The notes beneath the pieces were generated by a model that did no database searches, was not told the DNA's origin, and saw nothing but the letters and a program-made list of their open reading frames with translations. Both the position numbers and the translations under genes were made by a program. A DNA stretch of 64,000 bases from Caprella mutica (lineage: Eukaryota > Arthropoda > Malacostraca > Amphipoda > Caprellidae), in NCBI GenBank assembly GCA_947561585.1, contig CANNZV010000426.1, positions 766,749 through 830,748 of the forward strand, written 5' to 3'. Below, in pieces: positions 23,448 to 33,396 of this stretch; position 1 is the stretch's first letter, and each line of letters begins with the position of its first letter.

Positions 23448-25335
23448 GGCTTTGAGAATCGAATTTAAAAAATGTAAATATATGTACATAGATGGGACTA
23501 TACCATCATTTTTCAGTTTCTCTTTCTTGTCTCCTTCTTTTTAACTAGTGTTCTTATCTCATTAAGGATAGGAAATATTTTGGCTAGATATTCAGTATAA
23601 ATAGATATTAAAAAATCTGAATTTTAAAAACTATATTATAATCTCTTATAATTTTCTGCGTAGTAGCTAGAGGGTGATATAACATTTTTTTATAAGTGAA
23701 AATTGCACTAAGTAAAATGATTTATTATTTTAATGTTGAAATTTACATTACAATTGGTGTTATAACAATTTAGTCGCGCAATAATTATAAACAATGTTGT
23801 GCTGATTCTGATTTGGAAGTAATTCAAATAATGGTTTCAATCTCCGTAGACTTAATAGAAAGCTGCCAATATTAGTGAATTCTATTTCTGGAGGTACATC
23901 ACAAAAGTAATGCATGTAAGTAATAACAAATGAATGCACATCATTGGAATAAAATGTGTAAATTATACTTACAAATTACAATATTTGTAGACGGTTTATT
24001 TCTGTGGAGGAACGGAAAGTTATATATTTTTGTTATAATTTGGAAGATTGGCAATAATTTAGAACAACAAAACAATTACAATACTCTATTCAGTTTACTA
24101 AGAATGTGAAAAGGGAAGCTGAAGCAGCACCGATGTACCTTGGTGGAGCTTTGTCTTCAATATTAATTTTTAAATTATAAACAAAATATAATTTCTTAAT
24201 GGTAATAGAAAAATGAGTGACCACACGAGTTCAAGAATCAATCAATAAATTGACTCACCAATAATATAATTCTATTCTTTTTATTTCCTAGGCCAATCTT
24301 ACCCTTCCTAACCTCTGGGTTGAAAGTTTACTTACTAACTTTGGTTTTGGTTCTTGCGTGATTTAGAAATAATTTGAACGAAGCTCGGAGAATTATCCTC
24401 AAATAAACATACAAAATAATAGACAATGCATCTAGTATGGACAAATCTTTAGCATGAAATAACATCTAATTATTGGTACAGGTAGATAGAGAATTAATGC
24501 AATAATAAAGTGAGTGACTTTATTATTAAATTAATGAGCTGAGAGTGACGTCACAGTAATTGAGGGAAATATTTTTATTTGTACCTCCACCCAGCACGTT
24601 ATTTTCATTGCCCTGAATGTGACACTATATGGCCCATAGAGTAATAATATTATATACTAGCGATATTTAGTTGTGCAGCGACTGCAGGACGCTTAAAACT
24701 TTCTTTGTTTCAGTCATAGAGTTATGACAAACAACTCTAGAGAGAAGAAGTGTTGCAGCGATTGCAGGACGCTAAGGAAGACTGTGTAAAACCTTATTTT
24801 GTTTCAATTATATCATTTCTCCATTGAACTGACGCCAGATTGCTAGTCGCGTGAAGAGAAAATTAGGATTTGATCGTTCTGAATGATGCGATATTATTTT
24901 GGCCACTGACTCACCACTTGATATGGCCACAGTTTTACGGAGTTAATTGAAGAACAAAATAAGTGGTGAGAGAAGAAAATTAATGAAGAGGTTAAAAAAT
25001 TGTGAAAAGTTTAGGCCTCGCAGGGAATCGAACACAGGTCATCAGATTTAAAGTCTGATGTGTTAGCCACTACACCACGAGGCCTTGTTAAATTATGGAA
25101 ATAAACATAGTCTAGTTTTACCAATCTCCGAAAATAATAATATTTCTGAATTTGGTAAGTAATATGGATACGGTAATAAATTATTAAACCGAAAGATGGA
25201 GAAGGAAATTTTAGCAAAAATAAATTATTTTGACTCGAAATTTACTTGTTATGAATTTAACTACTTAAACTAATCTTATACTAATCTGAATTAATAATAA
25301 ATTGAATGAATAGTCAAATATTATTCTTAAAGGTC
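23448..25335. repeat. Block R3, copy 1 (after the family C SINE)
   Basis: Collinear with 41957-43465 and with 63245 to the end of the window. Holds the dispersed motif (23821-23854), the sequence gtacctt ggtggagctttgtc near 24140, TGACGTCA (24546-24553), a 100-bp stretch absent from 43130 (about 24635-24900, including a duplicated gcagcgactgcagg/gcagcgattgcagg), and the minus-strand tRNA-like copy. No protein gene. Confidence 0.75.
25013..25084 (-). tRNA. tRNA-Gln-like copy with UUA anticodon (ochre-reading)
   Basis: On the minus strand the acceptor is perfect (GGCCTCG/CGAGGCC). The anticodon stem is TCAGA/TCTGA with loop CTTTAAA, so the anticodon is TTA (25051-25049), which would read UAA. 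The T arm is CCTGTGTTCGATTCCCTGC, weaker than in the plus-strand copies. The A box and B box are intact. It belongs to the same repeat family as 9016-9087; the flanks on both sides match 40127-40198. Confidence 0.7.
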
Positions 25336-26190
25336 CCCTCCACTCTAATTTTTATATTAATCTATGCATTAAAACTAAGGTTACTGACAATAAAACTGCA
25401 AACCATTTCAAATTTGATTCTATAGTTTTATTGTAATATGTAATTTAAATTTTTTTTCCGTTCTTCCTACTACACCTCTGAATTTCAAGCAAAGAAAAAG
25501 CCCCCATGTTCGATTGGCTAACACGATCCGACAAAATCAAAACCATAACAAATCTGATTGATAGATATCAATATCATACATGGCTACCTGTACCGTATTG
25601 TCACTCAAGGTGTTCTTTGTGTTAATTGAGTTACTTTGTAACAAACTAAATGCTTGACAAAGACAGCTGCCTACTTAATGAATGAATATGGATTAATTTT
25701 GTTGAATCTTCATTTCAGCGTGATAGTTGATACAGCAGCACTCCTATATGGTATTCGTACATTGACTCAAAATAATGGAAATTCAAACAAATTAGGTAAT
25801 TAAGAATATTAAAGAGCTATCTTTTATCTAATACCTAGGCTACTTGGATTGACGAAAAGTCAAAAAGGACTAAATCAGAGGGTTTTCCAATTTTCTCTCT
25901 GTAGAGTTAGTAGAGTTACTTGAGTTAGGAGAGTAAAATGAGAGTTGAGACTGACTAATATTAAGCAATCATAAAATATTTCATATTTGTCTAGCCTCGC
26001 ACGGGATCCAAGAAATAACATCCCTTTGTGTTCGCATTTATTTCTACGTGGATATGATTCCTTTTGAATACAATTCGAACATTTGCTCAGCATTCTTTTG
26101 GGATGTGGGATCTGAGGCGGAGGTGCGGTACTCCAACGGAGTTCATGTTACCTGAGTTATACATATTTTAGAAATAAACTGACTGACATT
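25336..26190. other. Apparently single-copy AT-rich DNA
   Basis: No resemblance to other parts of the window seen, apart from short AT-rich words. A short minus-strand frame (25875-26093) has no recognisable family and no supporting splice or start context. I do not call a gene here. Confidence 0.4.
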
Positions 26191-26712
26191 TTGAGAAAAT
26201 CCAAGAGTCTTTTTATCAAACTGAACTGATAAAATCTAAAAGTCCCAAAGAAACCTGGAATTTTATTAACAATATTTTAACTCTTAATAGAAAACAAACA
26301 GATTTTAAGGTGAAACATATGATAGAATTTTATCAGGAAAAGAACTCTGTGATCATTTTAACAATCATTATAGCTCAATAGCCCAAACTCTGTCAAGCAG
26401 AATACCTAGTCACAATTGCCCTTTTAATTTATCAACTCCTCGTAATTTTAACTCAATAGAAACAACTGAAATTAGTGTTGCCGAGGTCAGAGATGTCATT
26501 TTATCTTTTAAGAATAAAACTAGTCATAAAAATGAAATACCACCTTCCCTTTTAATTGAAATATTAGATTTTATTTGTCACCTTTAGGTAGAAGTTTTAG
26601 TTGTAGTATTATAGTAGGTATATATCCAGACATTTTTAAAATTGCTAATAATTTTAGACCTATATCCACTATACTTATATTATCGAAAATCTTTGAAAAA
26701 TTCTCAATACTA

Positions 26713-28005
26713 CAGGGTGGGGCGTAAGTTTGGAAGCAAATGAAAGTGCATATTATAATCCAACGAAAAATATATTTAATAATTTACAGTTATGTATTAT
26801 TACATAAGGGTTTTAAGAATTCAAAAATCATAAATTTATTCAAAATGTCCCCCCTTGTTTTTAATAACAGCCTCAAATCTCCTCCGAACTCCTCCTACTG
26901 CGGCACGCAACTGTTCTTGTGAAATTTCCTTCCAAGATCTCTGGAGCGAACACTTTAAATCATCCACACTGCGATGGAATTTACCACAGGCCTTTGATTC
27001 AAGAATGGACCATACCGAAAAGTCCATAGGATTAATATCTGGGGAGCAGGGTGGCCACATTTCTTTGGACCAAAACCGTGGAAGATGGTCATGGCACCAG
27101 TTTTGAGTGACATTTGCTGTATGTGAAGTCGCGCCGTCTTGCTGAAATGTCCATAGAGTGTCATTACCGAAGTGATCCTTAGCTGACTCCAACATTGGCG
27201 TCAAAATATTCTCAATATAACATTTAGCATTGATTTTGACGCCTTGTTCCACAAAAATTAAAGGAGATCTCCAAGTTTCTGAAACGGCGGCCCAGACCAT
27301 TACTGAAGCAGGTTTCATGGTTCTGTGGACAGTTTTATGGTTGAATGGGATGTCTTTTGCCCTTTTACCAATTATTCTGTCATTCCTCCGGTTGTGAGCC
27401 ATTTCCACTGTGAAATTTTTTTCGTCAGACCAAACAATTTCACCAGCCGTGCCAGACTTCAATTCTCTCAGAAGTGCTTTGCTTCTCTCCAATCTCTTTT
27501 TCTTTACAGCTTCTGACAGAGTCTGTCTCTTTTGGAGGGTGAAAGAGGACATCTTTAGGTCTTCTTTGACAACTCTTCTCATTGTTCTGGGACTCACATT
27601 AGCTGTTTTGACTAACAATCGTATTGACCTTTTCAGGTTCCTCCTGATCTTCTCTCGGGCACATTTTATCAGTTGTTTGGTGCGTTGTGAGCGTGGTCTA
27701 CCACTCCTTGGACGATCAGTCAAGTCTCCTCTCTCATTAAAACGCTTCACACACTTCCAAACAGTCGATCTCGCTATTGAGAGAGTCTTTGAAATGACGG
27801 AATCTGACTTCCCGGCACGGTGTAGAGCAATAATGGCTTCTCTTTTGTCTGACATTTTTGAATTGACTAAATTTTTGTAAAAAATAACACTGCCACGTCA
27901 TAATGTAGTGTCTCTACTATAGTTCAAACCCTATCACATACTTAGGAACTTATTTTTAAGAATTATATTAATGTTTGAAAAATTGCTTCCAAACTTTAGT
28001 TACAG
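26713..28005 (-). mobile_element. DD37D mariner-family transposon, apparently intact
   Basis: 1293 bp flanked by TA (26711-26712, 28006-28007). The ends are imperfect inverted repeats: both contain AAGTTTGGAAGCAA, preceded by CAGGGTGGGGCGT on the left and by CTGTAACTA on the right (inverted). It carries one full-length minus-strand transposase gene. It is inserted in the older decayed LINE, so it is the younger element. Confidence 0.92.
26836..27855 (-). CDS. Tc1/mariner-superfamily transposase (DD37D, maT-like)
   Basis: 339 codons, uninterrupted, with start ATG at 27855 and a stop 120 bp before the element end. It would bind the terminal repeats and cut and paste the element into TA sites. 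N-terminal helix-turn-helix (about residues 3-45, KSDSVISKTLSIARSTVWK), then the GRPRS linker (52-56) typical of the superfamily, then a second DNA-binding helical region (60-110). The catalytic core has VWSDEKNF (Asp144), FQQDGATSHTA (Asp240) and SPDINPMDFSVW (Asp278). Counting 37 residues between the second and third Asp gives DD37D, the spacing of the maT group; if Asp273 were used the spacing would be 32, which is not a known class. The length is normal for mariners. The intact frame, TIRs and TSD suggest recent activity. It sits within a dead LINE. Confidence 0.93.
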   Translation of the reverse strand: MSDKREAIIALHRAGKSDSVISKTLSIARSTVWKCVKRFNERGDLTDRPRSGRPRSQRTKQLIKCAREKIRRNLKRSIRLLVKTANVSPRTMRRVVKEDLKMSSFTLQKRQTLSEAVKKKRLERSKALLRELKSGTAGEIVWSDEKNFTVEMAHNRRNDRIIGKRAKDIPFNHKTVHRTMKPASVMVWAAVSETWRSPLIFVEQGVKINAKCYIENILTPMLESAKDHFGNDTLWTFQQDGATSHTANVTQNWCHDHLPRFWSKEMWPPCSPDINPMDFSVWSILESKACGKFHRSVDDLKCSLQRSWKEISQEQLRAAVGGVRRRFEAVIKNKGGHFE

Positions 28006-28310
28006 TAATAAAATTTAAACAATTGTCAATATGGTTTTAGAAAGAATGTCACTACAACTCATGCAATTTTAAATCTTTTACATTATGTTTTAAAATCTTT
28101 TATTGAAAAAATACTGTATAGCATTATTTTTAGACCTGAAAAAGGCATTTGACACGGTAGACGTACAGATTTTAATGAAAAAACTCCACCACTATGGCAT
28201 TAGGAACAATTTTATAAAATTTTATCTAGTTATCTTAGCAACAGACGGCAATAATATACCCGATAATTTGAAATACCCCATGTCAGATTTTAAATTTTAA
28301 ATTGTGTTTA

Positions 28311-28850
28311 AAGAATACTGTAGGAACAAATATAGTGATTAATTTTAAGCTAACCCACTGCATCGTTCTTTTTATTTCTAGTTAGTTTAGTACTTTTTTA
28401 TCATGTTTTAATTTAGATTGATGTATATATTTTGATGTTCCACAAGTTTGTAACTTTTCTGGATCTAAATAAAAAAATACACCAAAACATTATATTACTT
28501 TGAATTAATAAATTACATTGAATTATTAAACAACTTTAAATAATTAAATTTCGTTAATCATTAAATTACATAAGATCATTAAATTACGTTAAATAATTAA
28601 ATTACATTAAATAATTAAAGTTACATTAAATAATTAAATTACATTAAACAATTAAATTACATTAAATAATTTAATGACATTAAATCAATAAACTTCAAAA
28701 TGTACCTGAATTATTTTATTTTGATTTAATGAAGTTAAAATAATAAATATTTTCAGTATTAACAATTTTATTGTATAGTAATTTAGGCAATTTATTGAGA
28801 TTTGAAATATGAAAAGTGTCACTTATTGAAAAAACAAGAATATTCCGTAA
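28311..28850. repeat. AT-rich flank with short attaaattac repeats
   Basis: Positions 28490-28690 hold irregular units near 17-18 bp (attaaattacattaaat). Positions 28690-28850 match 43745-43910, the left flank of the second 30-bp satellite, so both satellites share their left border. No gene. Confidence 0.7.
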
Positions 28851-29234
28851 AAATAACACTGCATTAATCACTTCCCGTAGGAATAGCACTATATAATCCA
28901 CTTCCCGTAGTAATAACACTATATAATCCACTTCTCGTAGGAATAGCACTGTATCATCCACTTCTCGTAGTAATAACACTATATAATCCACTTCTCGTAG
29001 GAATAGCACTGTATCATCCACTTCCCGTAGTAATAACACTATATAATCCACTTCTCGTAGGAATAGCACTGTATCATCCACTTCTCGTAGTAATAACACT
29101 ATATAATCCACTTCTCGTAGGAATAGCACTATATCATTCACTTCTCGTAGTAATAGCACTGTATCATCCACTTGCCGTAGTAATAGCACTGTGTCATCCG
29201 AGTCACGTAGGAATAGCACTGTATCATCCACTTC
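28851..29234. repeat. 30-bp satellite, locus 1, left part (about 13 units)
   Basis: The monomer is built from aatagcactgtatcatcc and acttctcgtagg with variants. Alternating unit types make 60-bp doublets here. It continues after the inserted LINE at 33397. Confidence 0.96.
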
Positions 29235-29239
29235 CAATT

Positions 29240-29886
29240 CCAATTCCAATTTAGCCGACACCCCCAACGGGGTCTGGCTCCCCTCCCGGTCCCAAACCCG
29301 ACATCTCTCCTGGTGCCTGGCTATGTTGGCATAAGACAGCGTCCACTCACAGACTCTGCACACCGCCACCCTCCCCCTGGTTCCAGCTGCGGCACCCGCT
29401 ACTACTATCCCCCCCACCCTCACCCACACCCCTACATCCCCTAACATGCCCAGCGTAATTACTCCTAGATACCTCCACCCCACAACCCCCATATTCCCTC
29501 CTACCTAAAGCTCTACCAGCGCCCCCCGTACAACTAACCTCATGATTTTTCGTAGCTCCCTCCGTCTGCAATACTACCCCGCACCTCCCACATACAAACG
29601 TCACCCTTCCCTCCGCTGCCCTATGCATCCGCTTCTGGTGTACCGTTAATCCCCCCTTCGACTTACATACCTTCCCACATCCCTCATACCTACATATTAA
29701 ATCTATTACCCCACTACCTATATTCCTACTTAAAGCTAACTCATTCACCCCCCATACATACTCATGCCCACGCTGTCTCTCCCATACATCCAGATGGTCC
29801 ATTCTCTCATTCACCGCATCCTTCCATACCTCTCTATCGCCGCACAATCTCTCCACATCCGTCCAATCAATCGCCGCCTCTCTCAA
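29240..29886 (-). pseudogene. LINE C-terminal C2H2-type zinc fingers
   Basis: Continues the element after the stop. Finger 1 is CRYEGCGKVCKSKGGLTVHQ with KRMH following (C-x4-C-x12-H-x4-H). Finger 2 is CGRCGVVLQTEGATKNH. A third, in a shifted frame, is CRVCEWTLSYANIARHQERC. Such C-terminal fingers occur in several LINE groups and are thought to bind nucleic acid. Confidence 0.75.
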
Positions 29887-29898
29887 TAACCTCTTCCA

Positions 29899-30534
29899 CT
29901 ACAACACAGTCTTTCTCTTCTTCCCAGGCACCTTTCTCACCTCTTCTAATTTCTCATACCATCCTAGCACCACTACTTTCACCTGCCTTTCATTGCCCAT
30001 TCTCATCACATGACCCACTCTCTCAAGCACTCTCTTCTCAATCTTCCATGCCACCGATTTCACACCTAACCTAGCTCTCACATCAGTCATATTCACATGC
30101 ATTTCTTCCATACGTCTCAAAAGTTGGCCTCCCTTATCATTCCACACATACCTATAGCATTTATCCATCCACTTTTGCAGCCGATTCACATCCCTTTTAT
30201 ACCACGTTCGTACCTGACAATCAAACAACATCGCACTCTCAACACACATCTCAATCACTCTTGCTTGCCATCTGTTCGTCATTCGCGACCCTTTCAGTTG
30301 CCCTTTCACTCTCCACCATACACCATTCGCTCTCTTAATACTATTCTTCACATCCGCCTCCGCACCTATCCAACTGCCTAACATTCTAATCTCATTCGCC
30401 TCTTCCATACCAAACTCAAGCTCCTCCTCCTTATCCTCATTGTTCCGCTCTTCCCATCTACTCATTACCTCTTTCACAACATCCACACCATCATCCATTT
30501 CCTCTTTCACACCCACAATCGTCGTATCATCCAC
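29899..30534 (-). pseudogene. LINE reverse transcriptase motif C, thumb and connection
   Basis: Starts at the FVDD catalytic pair (DDTTIVG), then IRMLGSWIGAEADVKNSIKR, ESAMLFDCQVRTWYKRDVNRL and VLERVGHVMRMGNERQ, wording typical of the thumb and post-RT part of LINEs. Ends in a stop at 29899; the homologous reading continues as WKRLLREAAIDWTDVERL in the following frame, so the stop is a mutation. Confidence 0.82.
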
Positions 30535-31600
30535 AAACAGAACACTCGCTATTCATTCGCTCCCAGTTCCTTTCAACCGCAAACGACTCACCAGGCATCC
30601 ACTTCCATACCACACCCGCATTCACCCCTCTTTCATTCTCGGCCTGCCGCATCACCGCTTGATGAAAAATATTGAAAAGGATCGGTGATGTGGTGAAGAC
30701 CTCACGCAATCCTCTCTCAGGCACCCACGACTCACTCATCCCTTCCTTACCTTTCACTCGATACACAGTCGTCTCATGCAAATCCACAATCGTATCCATA
30801 CACTTCCCATTCATACCATATCTTTCGAGTAGCTGCCACAGCGCGGGCTTGCTTACTCTAGGATATGCCTTTCGCATGTCATACAATAGCGCCACCAGTC
30901 TTTCATTCCCATTCACTTCACCTCCATGCACACTCATTCGTTTTTCATAATCCACAACATCCTCATTCATTCTCACCATCATTTGCGCCGCATCCGCTGT
31001 ACTCCTACCCTTCCTAAAACCCGACTGATTCTCATCCAACACACCCATTCGCTCCGCCCACCAACTCAAACGCTTTGCAATCACTCTCGCTAGCACTCTA
31101 CTCCCCATCGCAAGAAAACACACCCCCCTATAATTATTCCTGTCATTCCTATCACCTTTCTTAAACAATGGCACCATCACACCCACTTTCAATGATTCAT
31201 CCCACCTATCTGCTCTACTATCAAACATCACTTTCACCATCTCAATCACTCTCTCTTTCACTTCCTCGCATGCCATCCTTACATACCCTATCCTCACTCC
31301 ATCCGCACCAGGCGCTGATTCATTCACTTCTTTCATAGCACTCTCAATCTCTTCACGTTCAGGCGTCTCATTCATAAACTCATTCGCTTCTATCGCATCT
31401 GCATCCATCCTCAAATCACTCGCACCTTCCACTGCCGCTACTATCATACCAGGTTCAACCTCAAACCTTTCTGCAGTCACAATCTCAAAATGGTCCTTAA
31501 ATTCATTCACAGTCACATTCTCACTCGCAGGTGCTTTCTTTATACCTCTCATTCCTAACTCACGCAACACTTTATACATTATACCTATCTTACCGCACAT
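30527..31600 (-). pseudogene. LINE reverse transcriptase, fingers and palm (motifs 0-B)
   Basis: Carries VGVMVPLFKKGDRNDRNNYR (the conserved PLFKKGD region), GFRKGRSTADA, LLYDMRKAYPRV (motif A, catalytic Asp in YDMRKAY) and TTSPILFNIFHQAVM (motif B). The frame is lost shortly after motif B. The motif C residues FVDD lie in the next frame at about 30530. The clade is not settled by eye. Confidence 0.85.
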
Positions 31601-32292
31601 TCATTCATCTTTTCATTCCACCATTCTCTCTCTAACCGTCTCCATTCAAGCTTCTCAGTCCTCCTAGCTGCTTTCACACTCTCTCTAGCTACCCTTACAT
31701 TCTCTTCCACTCTATCTAATGCACCTCTCTCATTCACTCTCCTCCTAAGCCTTCTCCTCGCTTCTAACCTTTCAACTGCTACCACCCTAGCTTCCACAGT
31801 CTCCCTGATCCTACTCTTCATCCTTCTCAGCTCTTCCTCGAGTCCTATTGTCCAGGGGATGGCCAAAGCCTTCCCCATCTCACCGCACACTTCTTTCGCT
31901 GCCTCTACCATCACACAAGTCAAAACATCCCATTCAGTCCTACTATCATCCTCTCTCGGACCACACTCCTCCATCTTCACTCTGGTCTTCTCCTTATACT
32001 CCTCCATCTTATTTACTTCCTTCAACACCTCCCACTTTATCCTTGGAGGTCGGATTTCCGTCCTCCCTATTCTCCTCCACGTTCTGCTCCTTACCTTTAC
32101 CTCCATTATCTTAGCTTTGTGGTCTGAGAGCCCCTCACTGCATTCAGCCTTCATTCGCTTCACCATTCGTACCCTTTCATTCTTCCTAACCACAAAACCA
32201 TCCAATTCATACCACCTGCCATACCTCATATGAAACCATGTGCCCCTTCTACCATGCTTCATAAAACTATTCACATAACTCAAATCATTCAC
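31585..32292 (-). pseudogene. LINE endonuclease C-terminus and linker to the reverse transcriptase
   Basis: Open for 235 codons. Begins MNDLSYVNSFMKHGRRGTW and contains GLSDHKAKIMEV, the SDH motif of the APE active site (about residue 58). A charged, helix-prone linker (residues 90-235) leads into the RT. Overlaps the next frame by 16 bp, so the two were probably one frame in the parent element. Confidence 0.75.
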
Positions 32293-32809
32293 CTCACACC
32301 ATTCTACAAAATCCCTGCCTGCCTCACTTACTCTACCTACTCCTTACTTACCACATACTATCTGTCAAGTAAAACCCCTGCCTACGTTAGCATTAAAGTC
32401 CCCTCCTATTATCAACCTATCCCCCCCCCCCCCCCTGCATAGCTACTTGTTCCTCTACATCCCTCCTATACGTTTCCATTTCTACATCATATGATCCCCA
32501 TATTGGCTGGTATGCGGATACCAGCCTCATTCCCCCTACCACTACCGTAACTACCCTGTCCCTAAACCATCTTTGCTGTCCTCCTCTACCCACTTCTCTA
32601 TCGCCTCCCCTCTCAATACCACCGCTGCCTTCCTCGAATGGATCACCACCATTCTCCTCTCCTCCTCTCCTAACCAGATAATCCCTTCCACATCTGCACT
32701 CACCTCCGTCATCAAGACTATCTCCCATCCCTTCCCTTCTATATGCTCCGCTACCCTTCGCAATCTCCTCCTCTTGTTCTCCCTCAAAGATAACCTCTGC
32801 ACATTCCAA
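32290..32809 (-). pseudogene. LINE endonuclease domain (APE-type), frameshifted
   Basis: Two overlapping frames carry its halves: MQRLSLRENKRRRLRRV to EIVLMTEVSADVEGIIWLG in one, and QQRWFRDRVVTVVVGGMRLV then SAYQPIWGSYDVEME in the other, joined by a shift near 32570. A run of 13-14 C at about 32425 causes another shift. Beyond it GGDFNANVGRG matches the conserved GDFNA motif of APE endonucleases, followed by stops near 32370. Function in an active copy: nicking target DNA to prime reverse transcription. Confidence 0.8.
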
Positions 32810-33396
32810 GTTACTATTTCCCTAATGCCTTCCCTCCTGCATCTCCTACTGTCTACCTTTCTCCTCCCTAACTGTTTCCTAATCTGTCTTTCCCTCCTTT
32901 TCCTATGTCTACCTAATCTTTCCTACCCCTGTTTCCCCTCCTAGTTCTACCACCCTCCCCAGCATTTCCAACCCAATGCCGTTCCTCTCTCAACCTTCGA
33001 CTCTCTCTCCCACTACCCATCCGTCACACTCTCCTCCTTCTTCTCCTACCGATTCCCACCCCTAAAATCCCCCCATCTTCCCCCTGCCTCACTGGACCAG
33101 GATTTGGATGAATAGTGCACAGCTGCCTCTTCACTTCTGCCGTCCTCTGCCTCAAGCCACACACCGCTTGATCCGTCAAAGTTCGGGCACCGAAAGTACC
33201 CTCGTCGATATTTTGTTTTGAGAGGTGTTCGGAGTGGCCAACCCCGTTCCGCTCTGATGTATTCGGGGGGATGTTGGGAACTCATCCTTGCGGTTGAACC
33301 CAACAGAGCCCTCCGGTACCTGGTGGGTTCTTTGGCGCCACTGGCAGACCATGCGCTTTCCCCTGGCGCCTCCTGGGATGCACCCCACCGTGCCAG

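Larger units (their letters stand above)
26190..28310 (+). pseudogene. Decayed non-LTR retrotransposon (LINE) reverse transcriptase, split by a mariner
   Basis: Left of the insertion, shifted frames read KETWNFINNILTLN, LCDHFNNHYSSI, and IANNFRPISTILILSKIFEK, the last being the conserved NxRPIS region of LINE reverse transcriptases. Right of it come NCQYGFRKNVTTTHAI and LFLDLKKAFDTVD (the F-LDLKKAFD motif with the first catalytic Asp, about 28125-28160). The sequence then drops out before the YADD motif. Several frameshifts and a truncated 3' end make it dead. The 26713-28005 interval is not part of it. Confidence 0.82.
29235..33396 (-). mobile_element. GC-rich LINE inserted in the 30-bp satellite
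   Basis: About 4.16 kb of markedly GC-richer DNA splits the satellite. Its 3' end is at the left and shows a short hexamer tail (AATTGG repeated about three times on the minus strand). Its 5' end is at the right (cctggcacggtgg on the minus strand). The satellite sequence gtatcatccacttcc is present on both sides, consistent with a 15-bp target-site duplication. In minus-strand order it contains a 5' region, an APE-type endonuclease, a reverse transcriptase and C-terminal zinc fingers, all broken by frameshifts. The 5' region also holds an 85-codon frame (33046-33303) of unknown meaning. Confidence 0.9.

Noticed and set aside
29347..32809. Several plus-strand frames overlapping the LINE
   Set aside because: Shadows of the minus-strand LINE reading frames; Pro/Ser/His-rich translations without any motif.
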